A DNA stretch of 64,000 bases from assembly GCA_016584495.1 (NCBI GenBank), contig WAID01000009.1, positions 2,914,001 to 2,978,000 on the forward strand, read 5' to 3'. The position numbers were made by a program, and so were the translations under genes. The notes below the pieces were generated by a model. That model was not told the DNA's origin. It ran no database searches and saw only the letters and a program-made list of their open reading frames with translations. The DNA comes from Celoporthe dispersa. Lineage: Eukaryota; Ascomycota; Sordariomycetes; Diaporthales; Cryphonectriaceae. This document shows, piece after piece, positions 11,978 to 24,298 of the stretch (positions are counted from its first letter, which is position 1; each line of letters begins with the position of its first letter).

Positions 11978-12917
11978 ATGGCAGACGTACCGATGCGTGT
12001 GGTGTCGGAGAACACCTCATCAGAGCGCCGTATCACCCCGTCATGGTCGATCAGCAGACTCAAGGCAAAGCTGGAACCTGTGACGGGGATCCCTCCGTCG
12101 TCACAGAGAATCTCCCTCAGGCTCTCGGGTCAGGAGAGCATCCCCATAGAAGCCAGCGACGAGGACTCGACCTATCTCAGCTCCTTCTCGCTCGTGGCAT
12201 ATGCTGAACTACACGTAAGTGATCCTCCTGTGCACGCAAATCACCTACTACGCACCCTACAGAACACTCCTTGCGTCCTCCCCGAGCCAGAGGCCCACAG
12301 CAGACGCTCAACCCCCCCCTCCCGGGCCCGGGCGGCGGCTGGCCTCACCCCCAGTATCTTTCCCACACGTGATAGATCCATGCGCGCTACTTGGCCATGT
12401 AGTCCAGCGGCTGACGGAGACACTGCAGGTGCTGGACACACGGCCTCCTGGGGCTAGGCCAAACTACACCGACACCACTGGAGTCGAGAAGTACGTGATG
12501 CCCGAGGAGGAATACGCCAAGAAGACCGACTCTGTCCTCGCCTGGAAGAAGGCCGAGAAGCTCGGGAGGTTCGACCCCGACGCGCCCAGCCGGGAGGAGG
12601 CCAAGATTGCTGCGCTCGCGGACGAAATCCGCAGCCGCGGGATCGAGGCCGGCAGGCGCTGCCGCGTTGGGGGCGACGACACACGCCGTGGAGTTGTCAT
12701 GTATGTGGGCGAGGTGAAGGAGATTCCCGGTGGCTCGGGCGCGTGGGTCGGGATCCAGCTGGACGAGCCAATGGGCAAGAACGACGGCAGCATCGGGAGC
12801 GCGCGGTACTGGGGACAGCCCTCCGAGATGAAGCACGGTGTATTTGTGAGGCCCGAGAGGGTGGAGATCGGGGACTGGCCACCCATGGATGATCTTGGAG
12901 ACATGGAGGAGATCTGA
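11978..12917 (+). CDS. alp11: Tubulin-folding cofactor B (CAP-Gly protein)
   Basis: Two exons: 11978-12214 and 12429-12917, with intron 12215-12428 (GTAAGT...CTGCAG, phase 0), giving 241 residues, the usual family length. Residues 1 to about 85 form the ubiquitin-like domain. VLDTRPPGARPNYTD opens exon 2, a signature of this family just after that domain. A charged linker follows, then the CAP-Gly domain at about 153-229 with the tubulin-tail-binding GKNDG motif at 195-199. The protein ends in MEEI, an acidic tail with terminal Ile typical of cofactor B. It acts in the cytosol, helping cofactor E handle alpha-tubulin during heterodimer assembly. The start has a strong context (ACCATGG). It reads away from the desert on its left. 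Confidence 0.93.
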
Positions 12918-15680
12918 CCGGCCATAAGACCCACCATCGAGCGACAGCGGAGCCACGGTGGAGGAGGTCAGGTCCCCTGCGGTACGGGTGGCCGGGGGAG
13001 GGGAGGAGGATGGGCGCCAGAAGACACAACGATGGTGACGGATCTGAGGTGTTAGACCACGCCCACCACCTTCGTCCCGACTTTTCTCAGAGGGAACGGT
13101 AATTGCATAGCCGAAGAAGCCCTGCTCTCGGCCCACGGATTCCCTCCATGGCAGCGGCACCGGTGAGCATGGCGCTGTGTGGTTGCTGGCATGCTGTGAT
13201 TGACACTCATCCACACCCATAGACGTTTCACCCCATCTCTCAGGAACTGCAAGATCAACATGCTTGAATGTATGCAGTAGACCAGCGGTCCGATGCCGTT
13301 CAGCGTCAGCTAGAGACAGAACACGCTCACACCCGAGAGATCCGAGTACCGTCGCCTTGGCCTGAGATGGGAGGATTGTATCTGCAACGACTGCGGTCTA
13401 TGTATCGGCAGCCTGCGTAGCTCTTGTCCACCTGACGTGTACTTACCTACAGGCTACAGAAAGGACTCGCAGTGACCACGGCAAGGCCTGGCTGGGGTGA
13501 GAAGGTCGCCGCGGCCCCACGAGCGATGCATGCGAGCCGTGCTTGAGCAGTGCGGCTCTTTGTTCCTCCCCTACAAGTTCATACCGATCCTTCACCCACG
13601 GTTCTGTGTTCCGAACAAGCGAACCGGGAAATAGATTCCTCAAACGGTTCCTGTATGAGGCTCCAAGTCTGCTACAGGGGAGAATCCATGCCTGCTTCCC
13701 GTTTCGGAAGTTGAGCCTCCCCGACGACAAGGGAATCTGTCTTGGGGCTGTCGAATCATATGAAGATCTCGTCTGAATATGCCATGCCATGCACCGTAGT
13801 AGTACTAGTGTTTTTTTTTTTTTTTTTCCTTTCTCTCTTTCTCTCTCTTTCTTTCTTTCTGATGTGGGACGGCGCCATGTCGACCAGCTTCCCTCTCCCT
13901 GGTGAGGATCGTGCCGCGCCCCCTCCCCCCCCCCCAACGACAAGCCTGCAGGTAGTTCAGCCGTGGAGACCCGGGACCAGGAGATGAACCCAGAGACCTG
14001 CGTACCTGAGCTCCTACCATGGACTCTCCTGGCGACTGAAGAGATGATGGGTTAAATGAGTGGGTTCTTGAGCCCAGGAGGAGAAGAAAGAAAGAAAGAA
14101 AATGATAGGTAGAAAGAGTTATGAAGAAGATGCAGCCTGTGGCCCAAACATCAAGATATCTTACCCATACCCCCACCCAACCAATCTACCGTAGTTCCAG
14201 AATTGGGGAAATGGTGGTGGCGTCATTTACCATCGAGTTGCCTCTTCATCGGACCTCCCCCTCCCCCTCTGTCATCGTAGATTTTTTCTTTCTTTCTTTC
14301 CCTTTCTGTCTCTTCCTCTACCTGTCGACGGTGCCGGGCGCCAAGGATGGCCGCTTTGACGAACATTCGGGCTAAAACATAGAGAGCGTCTCAGAGTTTG
14401 CCCCAATCCCACCACCATCAGCAGTTCCATCTCAATGCAAGTTCGTCCTCGGCACCCCCTCCCCAGCCAGCTGCCAGCCCTGTCTCGAACCTTGGTTCGT
14501 GAGCCGTCGTACCCAGGCCAGCGTTGCGCGTGGCTGACCTGGTCGCACCCTGCGCGACAATCACAACTATGCCTTGACGTCTTGTGCGTTGAGGCTCCCA
14601 AGAAAGAGAGAGAGAGAAGGGCGATCTGTACGGGGGCGAGACCAGGACCAGGAAGCAGGACCGGGACCAAGAACCAGAATCATTTCTCCTCTGGGCGGAC
14701 AGGCGTCACATCTAGTCAGTAACTTGAGAGCATCTTGTCTGCCTCCGGAAAACCTCCCAAAAGCACACATTTTCTCTCTCTTTCTCTCTCGTCTCTCTCT
14801 CTTTTCCTCTCCCTCCCTCCCTCTCTTTTTCCCCCCTCTCTCCACCCCTACAAGTCGACCCAGCCACTGCGACACACAAACTTCGGGCTGGCCGGAAGAG
14901 TTGAGGAGAGAGAATCGAGGTCACCTTTTTTTCCTTTTTTTTTCTTTTCTTTTTTTCCTTTTCTTCTTTGGGTGAGCCCTTGGCGCCAATCTTGGGACCA
15001 CGGTCGAATGACTAGCAAATTTCTTGTCGCCAAGGACGCTCGCACCGACGAGCCCAGCAGCAAGAAGAGCAAGCGCATTTCCCAAGCAGTAGCCTCTGGG
15101 CCTTTGCACCGTACGGTCCCGATACTTACCAAGACCCGCTTGGCATAGTCTTAAAAGTTGTCCCCCGCACCCGTCACCACTTTCCAGCACACTTGCACGC
15201 TTGGGAAGCTGCAACTGCTTAGCCCTCGTTCTCGCTATTTTGGGTTTCTCTTGGCCGCCTTGTCCTTGCCATCGCCATCGCACCGCTCTTTTACCATCTC
15301 GTCACCAGGACGAGACAGCTCGGGGCAAGGGGAGATAACAAGGCAGCCTCAAGCCCGCGCGCCCGCCGCCTCTCGGACCAGAAGACCGACATGTAACAGC
15401 ATCATCATCTCGAAAACGCACCCTTCTTGAGTCTTTCTTTAGGCCCAGACAGACGATTGTGTCCGGCACGCAGGCTCGCTGATGCAGGTCAGGCTCCCAC
15501 CGCACAGCAGCACAGCACCCGCACGCGCCCACCCACCCCACCACGGTAGTCTGTTGGTCGGACGAGCTGAGAGGGGAGAAAGAGAGAGAGAGAGAGAGCC
15601 CGCCGTGCTAGGAGGTCGGGCTGAGCACTGACGCCCACACGGGGGCGACGGACGCCTTTTGGTGTCTGCAGGCAGGGACG
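12918..15680. other. Intergenic, no gene seen
   Basis: 3' flank of alp11 and promoter side of the RING gene. It holds a T-rich/CT-rich tract at 13810-13855, another at 14281-14310 and 14770-14840, and GA-repeat sequence at 15580-15600, just upstream of the next gene. Open frames are short and low-complexity. Confidence 0.55.
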
Positions 15681-17512
15681 ATGGGATGGCACCGCGCTTC
15701 TGCGTTGGCTCTGGCCTTCGCGAGTGTGCCGTCCATGGTCTGCGCGGACCTGGCCCAGACGTATCCGATGTCCGCGCCGCAGAACTGGGAGGTGGCCTCG
15801 GAGATGCAGCTGTCGGTCTCGGCGGCTGATGGAGAGGTCGTCCCGCTGATCTACACGGTCATCCCTCTGACGACGGACCTGGGCCTGAACGAGTCCCAGA
15901 CGGACCGAGGGGTAAGTTCACCTTGAACCACAACAGCTCTACTTCTCATCATCATCGTTATCATCATCATCATTGTTATCATCATCAATGCGACTTGCCA
16001 CCGGCATGTGACTCCCGCTAACCCGTGCCTCAGCGGATCGACATCCAAGGCAAGCTGACGTTCGCCGACGCCACTACTTATACCGACATCAGCGGCGCAG
16101 ACGTGATCCCGTACCTGTGCTGCGACCAGATGAACAACTCCTTCATCCAGCCGGACGAGATCCTCAACCAGCTCATGAGCAACGACCCCCAGCCGGCCGC
16201 CATCCTCCTCTACAGCAGGCAGGGGGCAGTGCTGCGGCCTCGCAGGACAGGGCCTCAACTACCACAGGATCCTCACCACGCCAGACCTCACAACCGCCTC
16301 CCAGGTCGAGAACATCACCATGATCGGCGGGGGGGCCGCGCTGGCCGCCATCGCAGGCAACTTCACAAAGCGCGCGCAGGAGAGCTCGGCCAACGGCAGC
16401 AACTCCGCCGTGGCCATGAGCATCCTGTACAGCATTACCGGCCTCATCACCCTCCTCTTCCTCATCATCATCGGCTCGGGAGCCGTCCGCGCCCACAGGT
16501 ACCCCGAGAGATATGGACCGCGCGCTGGCTTTGGGGGGAGGCCGAGGCAGAGCCGGGCAAAGGGCCTGGCCCGCGCGGTCCTCGAGACCTTACCCATCGT
16601 CAAGTTTGGCGACAACCAGCAGCAGCAGCCGAAGCCAGATCTCGACACCGAGCTCGAGAGCGGTCCCGCCCCGCCCGGCGAGCCAAGACAGCGTACCGTG
16701 GATGCGAGTCACGAGGCGCCGCCCCGCAGTGATTCACAGCGCCATCTCTCCACGATCCCAGAGAGCCCCACCACCGAGGCGGCTGCTGGCCCCGGAGCCG
16801 AGCCGCCAACAGATAGTCCTAGGTCCGCGGGCAACGGCGCCTCGGCCGCCCCTGTTGGAAAGGGAGCCGGCGGTGCTGGTGGTGATGGCAACAACGCAAA
16901 CGCCGGAGCGGGAAATGACGACGAGGGCCTGGGCTGCTCGATCTGCACCGACGACTTCAACGTTGGCGAGGACGTCCGCGTCTTACCGTGCAACCATAAG
17001 TTCCACCCACAATGTGTCGACCCATGGCTGGTAAATGTGTCCGGGACATGTCCCCTCTGGTGAGTTTTTTTTTTTTTTTTTTTTTTTTTGGGTCTTGTGG
17101 CCCTCCTTGGTACTTGGGCATACTGACCGGGTGTGCCCTCTTCAGCCGTCTCGACCTTCGACCTGGACATGGCACCACTCTAAGAGACAGCGAGGAGAAT
17201 CTCGACGTACCACCTCTGGACACCGAGGGGAATGAAGCTGGCGACCCACCGACGACTCCCACGCGCAGGCGCCCTCGGCTTTTCGACATCGCTGGGCTCC
17301 GACACGCCCCCGTGGAGGAGCGCATCGAAGCTCTGCGACGCCTCAGGGCCGAACAGCACCAGGGCTCCGCTGCGGGCGACGAGGCTGAGACGAGCGGACA
17401 CGGCAGGCTCTCGGACAGGCTGAGGGAGCGATTCCATATCAGAACACGGGCGGCTCGGCAGTCGTCGACACAAGTAAGAACCGGAGGTCCAACCACAGCA
17501 AACCAGCGCTGA
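15681..17512 (+). CDS. PA-domain, single-pass transmembrane RING-H2 E3 ubiquitin ligase (one frameshift)
   Basis: Three exons: 15681-15911, 16034-17059 and 17146-17512, giving about 540 residues once one base is discounted. Residues 1-22 are a signal peptide. A luminal protease-associated-like region follows, then a transmembrane segment at about 200-228 (LITLLFLIIIG) and a cytosolic RING-H2. The RING runs CSIC...PCNHKFHPQC...CPLC from about 377 to 419, and its last Cys codon is split by intron 2. The tail is Pro/Arg-rich. This architecture is that of endomembrane/vacuolar ligases that ubiquitinate membrane cargo. Exon 2 changes frame at the G5 run near 16222-16228. The phases of both introns agree only if one G there is surplus, which argues for a sequence error. 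Intron 2 has a 25-nt poly-T directly after the donor. A GTAAGA at 17474 could be a further donor, so the last dozen residues are uncertain. Confidence 0.85.
17065..17089. repeat. 25-nt poly-T immediately after a 5' splice site
   Basis: It lies 5 nt inside intron 2 of the RING gene, right behind the GTGAG donor. The branch site CTGAC is at about 17122. A run this long is easily miscounted by sequencers. Confidence 0.9.
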
Positions 17513-20500
17513 GCCGGCCAGAGAGGCCCGCTACCCTGCCGAGAGGACTGACAGGCACATGGGGATGGGTAATGGCAATAGTCCCCTAAAAAAAAATGCC
17601 AATCGCGTGGATAATGAGGCTGGTCCTGATCTTCAGCCTCAGAATAATATCATGGTTTGGATGAGATGCAGGGCACACATCATGACTACATATACCCCTA
17701 TGACTTGGACGAGAGGGCTGGCTTTTGATGGGGCTTGGAACCTGTCATGACCCCGATATGGGTTGATTACAACATGAGTATCATGGGAAGGCGTCTTGGG
17801 CGGTCTGACATCACAATAGGGTCTATCTGCAGGAAAACGAGAGAGAAAGCAAAAAAAGACCCCAAGAGAGTTTGTATGTGTTTGACAGGGCTGACTTAGC
17901 CTTTGTGTGTCCCCCCCAAAGGAAGGGCTCTGGGACAACAGACAGCAGGTCATAATAACAATACCTTGCGTGACGCGATGTGCATACTCTACTACAGGAC
18001 TACCGTGGTGATATTGGAGGCAGAATGTGTTTCAACTTCTTGAAATAGGTGGTGAGCATCTGTCTCTGTCCTCCTGGATGGGCCCTTACAGACAAGCAGC
18101 ACTGCTGTCTCTCACCTATTCAACCAAGCAGCGCCTCCCCTCCTTCTTTTTTTTTCTTTTTCTCTTTTCTTCTGTCTTTTGCTTTTCCTTTTTTTTTCTC
18201 CTTTCCCTTCCCTTCCCCTTTCTTTCTTACTGCCTGATACATGTAACTTTTTTTGCTTTCTCCTGTCCTGCAGATCATACAACAACAAGTCATGACAAAG
18301 GGAGCGCGCTCTGCTGTATCGGGGGAGTCAGGGCCAAACCAGGCCCTTTGGCACATTTAAGACGACCTCTCACTAATAAAAACCAACAAACAAAAGAACA
18401 CAGCAGCCAACCAAAATAGCTTGAGCCTCCCAGGCCGAGCTGATGTCTGACACAAGACCACCTCCACAATCTTATGCCGATCCCGGGACCTGTAGCCAGC
18501 CAACCCTGCCACAACACACAAGGTAACTACGTATTCACATAGATTTCCAGGACAGGCCCCCTCCTCTTGGGGTAAAGGCACACGTGTACAACCCGTTTCA
18601 TCAACCCTGTGCCGATCAATCGAGTGCAACTTTTTTCTTTCTTTTTTTCCCTTCTTGGATCATGGGTTTAGAGTATAGTAGGGGTGTGTCATGCCTGAAT
18701 GCTCTCTGGAAGAGGAGGGGAGAGGGGGGGGCGCGCGGGAACGTCGCGTGTTTTGCAGGGCACCGGACACGACGGGAGAGTCCGAGGGGCGGGGCCTCGA
18801 GCAACACGGCATGAACGTCGATCATCGGGATGCGTGGGCCTGATCCAGATCGAGAGACACGGGCGATGTTGGCACTGGCCTTTGAGCATGTCTTCTCCGG
18901 GTTGACCCTTTGGTGTCGTGTTTCCGAGAGAGTCTTGAGGAGGAGGCTCCGGGGGGGGGGGAGTGGATCTGGGATCTTCCCGAGCGGTCCGGGACGGGTC
19001 TCTGCCTTGGACGTTCTGGTCAGACTGTCGCTTTGACATGACATCGAGGGACACAGAGAGAGTTGGGGCCCACCGGGGGGGGGCGCTCTTCTCTCTTGTA
19101 CACACGGTGGATGTCCTGGCGAGGCTTTAGGGAGTCCTGTTTACTGCTCGACAGGTTTAGTGCTTTTGCAACTAGATGGGGATGACCGGTGACTAGGAGA
19201 AGTGATATATCCTCAGCGTCGAGCCGGTGTGACCGCAGGCAAGCAGCTCTAGGCCACGAGGATGGACGCCGCGAGAGAGCTGCTGAGAAGACGCTCGCCG
19301 TGTGGCAAGGCGACTGCCAGGGGGAGCAGGGGTAACAGGCTGGACCTGGAGGAGGTGTTGAGAGTCGAGATATGGCGAGCGTGGGTAGTGGAGGCTTCAC
19401 AGGCATGGAGCCTATCCTTTCCCGTCACCAGGCGAGACCTCGCAGCAACGCGAGAGATGCCCTGGGCCCTTGGACTCGTTGCCTTGCGTATATAGACCGA
19501 CGTAGATGTCAAGGGCTGCGTTTCTTCACCCATGTTGAGGGGGTACCGAGGCCAGAGGTATCAAAGACAAGCCGCGCTGCTGGGCCGTCAGTCACCTCTT
19601 TGGCCAGCCTAAGAACCGCGCGGACGGCGCCCCGTTGACCTCTCACAGCGGCTCATGGCCTGCACCAGGCCAAGGGAGGAGGAACAATCTTAGGGTACTC
19701 GTGTGGACGGTCATGGATCCCCATCTCGCCCATCTGGCGTCCTCGCGCTGACAGATGACCGAGTGGAGGCTGAACAGGGCCCGTCCGTGCCTCCAGTGGA
19801 CGACGGCCTTCGAGATGCCCACCGGAGACACGTCTCTATGGCTGCTGGACATTGGGTCAGGTTTCTGGTCAGTCAGCATGTAGACGGTAGGGGCCTCAGG
19901 GGCAGGTTGAGCACTCACACAGGTCACGGTCCGCCCGCTGCTATGAGGCGCCCTCCTGGCCACTCGAAGCGCGTCCCCAGGGCCATATTGCCACCACGGC
20001 TCTTCATTGGCCGTGTGTATCTTGCATGCATGGCACTTCAGCCCCCGTGTATCCGCGCTTGATGAGTCCCGCCTGTACTCATCACACAGGGAATGAGGCT
20101 GGGATACCCGCCTTCCAAGTATGTAGGGGCGCTTTCACCTCACTAAGGCCTCCTCCATGTCAAGGATGGAAGCGGCATGAGACTCTCAAAATGTCCTCCT
20201 AAAAAAAACAATGGTTCCCACTCGGGATTGGCTTCGGTTGCTGCAGTATAGACTTTCACAGGTGTACTATGTAGTCCCAGGCCCGCTTGAACGCGGTGAG
20301 ATTATCGATCTGCAGAGTACGGGCCAGGATGAAAGGACCAACCGCGTCAAGCCTGCTCAAATACTTGAAAGAGGCGTGCCGAGATGCCGCCCAGCTGGGG
20401 GGGAAGGGGGAACGATGGCTGCCTTTTGTTTTTTTTTTCTTCTTTTCTTTTTCTTCCGGCCCCCTCCCCCCAAAGACCATAGATATCCTGCACATGTATG

Positions 20501-21994
20501 GACCGTGATGAGATCCATGGGGGAACACAACCCAATCACCTCGTCTTTGTCGGCCTAGGGGGAAGGACGGATGTGATATTTGCCGCTGCTAAGTGCGGCC
20601 AGCCAACCACCAGGCCTCATATCCTGCCCCCTCCCCCCCTCCTTCGGACTCGGCAGCGGTCAGCTCTTGATGCAACACGAGGGTGGACGACCACACACAT
20701 TTCTCCGGCAAAGACGGCATCTCCATGTGCCGCGTTGGACACCAGGACTGGCCGCCAGCGTTTTGTCTCTAGCCAGGGCCAATGGGCAAAAAAAGAGAGA
20801 CGAGGCGTGTCAATTAAAGGTCGGTGAGGAGGCCCCCTTCTGCGGGCTGGGATGGTGTCCGGTTGACGAGAGAGGGCGTGGAGAAGCCCGCAGGTCGAGA
20901 GCCCCCTGCTAACCTTCAGAGCCAAGCTTTCCTGCCGAGCCATGCCAGAAGGGGCCTAGAAGCCAGTCTCCCCTCCCCGGGCCCCCCTGTGGACCGCCCT
21001 GGACCACCCATGCTCCCAGTGGGCCCCCTGAAGGCGATGTGGGAGCGTCCCTGTGGCCATAGCTTCTAGTGCCCCTCATCATCATCATCATCACCACCAG
21101 CCCTCCTCGTCACCCTCTCTCTTCCCCTTCTCTTTTCCTCCTGTCTGTTCTCGATCTAGCTCCTATGCGACGTGGCCAGACATGGCGCCTGGTCTGGACG
21201 GCCCAATGGACAGGGTGGGAGGGGCAACGGCGGCTGCAACAGCTCCTCAAGAGGAAAAAAGGAAGACAAGGAAGAGAAAACAGGATCCAATGGTCTTCTC
21301 AGGAGGCTAGGAGGGAACACGATGGGCTGCCTCTCTTAACATGCAAAAGCATGGCATGCATTGTTGGGGTTTTGGCGGAGGCGGCATGCAGGCGCTGGGG
21401 GTGGCAGAGCTTACCCCCGGCCCCCCTGCCAGAGGGGCCACCCCCTGTGTCGTGTGGTAGCTACAGCAGCTACACCGTTACGTCAGTACCTGCTAGCCGT
21501 GTGTACCATCCCACCATCCCACCATCCCACCTCACCAGGCACATCTCTGCAGTCAGACGCGTGGCTGGCCTCCTCTCTGTTCAAATAGCAATACAAGACT
21601 ACCACCACCACCTCCTCCTCCTCCACTGCCTGGTCTCCCTGGCCCCAGACCTGTCTTGTTTTCCCTCCTTCCTTTCTCTTCTGACTGCCCGCCCATCCGC
21701 AGCAGTATCTGCCTCCCTCACCTCACGCTGGTATGTCATGTTCAACCTGCCCACATTGCCTCTGTGCCTCTTCTGCTCGGGACTGGGGGCATGATCCCAC
21801 ACCTCCCTGGTTGTGGTCTCGACAGCCTGCTACAGAGAGGAAGACAGGACGTGGCTGCTGACATGTTCTGCAGAAGGCAGCTCTGACCACCAGAGCCAGA
21901 CAGGAAAGATAAACAACAAGAAGAAGACGAAAACACACATCCACAACAGACGCCCAGGCTTGCTCTGGATCCAGGACCCGAAAAGGTTGCCAAG
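17513..21994. other. 4.5 kb intergenic, no gene seen
   Basis: Lies between the RING gene and glutamate decarboxylase, both on the + strand. It contains CT-rich tracts (18140-18230), T/CT tracts (20430-20460), a CATCAT/CACCAC stretch (21077-21100) and a three-fold CCACCATCC tandem at about 21507-21535. No frame looks conserved. The last few hundred bases would be the glutamate decarboxylase promoter and leader. Confidence 0.5.
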
Positions 21995-22484
21995 ATGGTC
22001 CACCTGAGCCACATCCCCAACCCCGAGGAGGCGGAGAAGAACATCGTCGCAGAGGTCAAGAAGTTCCACCTCAACCTCGCCGAGCACGATGACTGCTTCA
22101 CCACCTCCGTCTACGGCACCAAGTTCGCAGCCGCCGACCTCCCCAGGCACGAGATGCCCGAGGGAGAGATGCCCAGGGAGGTCGCCTACAGGATGATCAA
22201 GGTGAGAGGATATGACCCAGCCCGCACGCCCGCGGCAGCTGTCAGGGGAGGGGACGAGGTGGTGTCGGTGCCCGGTCTGGGGGGCGGCGTGGCTGACACC
22301 CTCAAAAAAAAGGACGAGCTGTCGCTGGACGGCAACCCCATGCTGAACCTCGCCTCGTTCGTCACCACGTACATGGAGGACGAGGCCGAGAAGCTCATGA
22401 CCGAGTCCTTCTCCAAGAACTTTATCGACTACGAGGAGTACCCCCAGTCGGCTGGTATGTGAACACACACACACACACACACAC

Positions 22485-22545
<61 letters not shown>

Positions 22546-23874
22546 GACACAGCCCCACCTCGGCGCAGGGGCCCGCCGCTGACCCGGGGCACTGCCCACT
22601 CCCAAGACATCCAGAACCGCTGTGTGAACATGATCGGCCACCTGTTCAACGCGCCCACCGGCCAGGACGGCGGCGCCGTGGGCACGAGCTGCATCGGCTC
22701 GTCCGAGGCCATCATGCTCGGGGTGCTGGCCATGAAGCGCCGCTGGAAGAACAAGAGAAAGGCCGAGGGCAAGTCGACGGAGAACCCCAACCTGGTCATG
22801 TCGTCGGCCGTCCAGGTGTGCTGGGAGAAGGCCACGCGCTACTTCGAGATCGACGAGAAGCTCGTCTACTGCGCCGAGGACCGGTACGTCATCGACCCCG
22901 AGCAGGTGGTCGACCTGGTGGACGAGAACACCATCGGCATCTGCTGCATCCTGGGCACCACGTACACGGGCGAGTACGAGGACGTCAAGGCGGTCAACGA
23001 CCTGCTCGTCAAGCGCGGCATGGACACGCCCATCCACGTCGACGCGGCCAGCGGCGGTTTCGTCGCGCCCTTCACCGTGCCCGACCTCGAGTGGGACTTC
23101 CGCCTGCCCCGCGTGGTCTCCATCAACGTGTCGGGCCACAAGTACGGGCTCGTCTACCCCGGCGTGGGCTGGGTGGTCTGGCGCGGCGCCGAGTACCTGC
23201 CCCAGGAGCTCGTCTTCAACATCAACTACCTCGGGGCCGACCAGAGCTCCTTCACCCTTAACTTCTCCAAGGGCGCCTCCCAGGTCATCGGCCAGTACTA
23301 CCAGCTCATCCGCCTGGGCAAGCACGGCTACAAGGCCATCATGTCCAACCTGACCCGGACCGCCGACTACCTGTCCGACTCCCTCGAGGCCCTGGGCTTC
23401 GTCATCATGTCCAAGAAGTCGGGCGAGGGCCTCCCGCTGGTCGCCTTTCGCCTGAAGACCAACGCGGACCGCGCATACGACGAGTTCGCCCTCGCCCACC
23501 AGCTCCGGGTCCGCGGCTGGGTCGTCCCGGCCTACACCATGGCGCCCAACACCAACAACCTCAAGATGCTGCGCGTCGTCGTGCGCGAGGACTTCACGCG
23601 CAACCGCTGCGACGCCCTCATCGGCGACATCAAGCTATGCACGCAGCTGCTCGAGCAGATGGACGCCGAGACCATCAAGAAGCACCAGGACTTTATCAAC
23701 AAACACCACCTGCACAGCGCCAAGTCCACACACAATCACCCAAAGTACAAGGTAAGGGAGAAGAAAAAATATATAAAGAAGAGAAAGCCACAGAGATGAA
23801 CTAACCTGGCCTCCCTCTAGAACGAGAAGCACTCTCTCGCGGGCAAGACCGGCAAGACCCATGCGGTATGCTAA
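21995..23874 (+). CDS. gad1: Glutamate decarboxylase (PLP-dependent, group II)
   Basis: Four exons: 21995-22201, 22313-22454, 22607-23751 and 23821-23874, all phases closing, giving 515 residues, the normal length. It converts L-glutamate to GABA and CO2 in the cytosol, feeding the GABA shunt and acid/oxidative stress tolerance. The N-terminal FHLNLAEHDDCF and the block ending in DYEEYPQSAD are family signatures. The cofactor lysine is about K295 in SGHKYG. HVDAASGGFVAPF supplies the PLP-binding Asp/Ala region. The C-terminus GKTGKTHAVC is the conserved ending and confirms the small last exon. Introns have CTGAC or CTAAC branch sites. Intron 1 (22202-22312) is 111 nt with no stop, so retention would add 37 residues. 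Intron 2 is half microsatellite. The third intron has acceptor CTCTAG. Confidence 0.96.
22463..22540. repeat. Compound (AC)n(CT)n microsatellite inside glutamate decarboxylase intron 2
   Basis: AC units at 22463-22486 run into CT units at about 22488-22540, filling half of a 152-nt intron between the donor and the CTGAC branch site near 22579. Confidence 0.9.
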
Positions 23875-24256
23875 GCGCCGTCTTGGAAGTGGTGGTTTTT
23901 TGGGGGGATTTTCTTTTGGCATATGACAAAATTGGACGAGACCTTGGTACTTGTGCAGTGGATAGCAAATGAAAAGCAAAGCGGCCTTTTCTTTATTCTC
24001 CCTCTCTCTCCCTCTCTCTGTCTCCCTCTCTCTCTTCCCCCGTCTGTATATCCCGTCCTATTTATTCGACTGCCTGAGATGTGATATCTGGACTGCCGGC
24101 TATTTCCTGCCGCATAATCAAGTAGCCCTTCCTCCTCCACTAGAGAGATCAGTCGTTATTCCCACCCCAAGGACTCTTGACCAGATCTTCTTGAGGGCGT
24201 GCATGGCCCTTGTACATTTCTGCTAGACGACAGACGACAATAGCTGGTTATACACG

Positions 24257-24257
<1 letters not shown>

Positions 24258-24297
<40 letters not shown>
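24258..24297. repeat. (AC)n microsatellite, about 20 units
   Basis: Uninterrupted 40-bp AC repeat about 380 bp past the glutamate decarboxylase stop. Confidence 0.92.

Positions 24298-24298
<1 letters not shown>

Noticed and set aside
22543..23499. 318-codon frame opposite glutamate decarboxylase
   Set aside because: Antisense shadow; Val/Leu/Gly/Asp-rich without domain structure.
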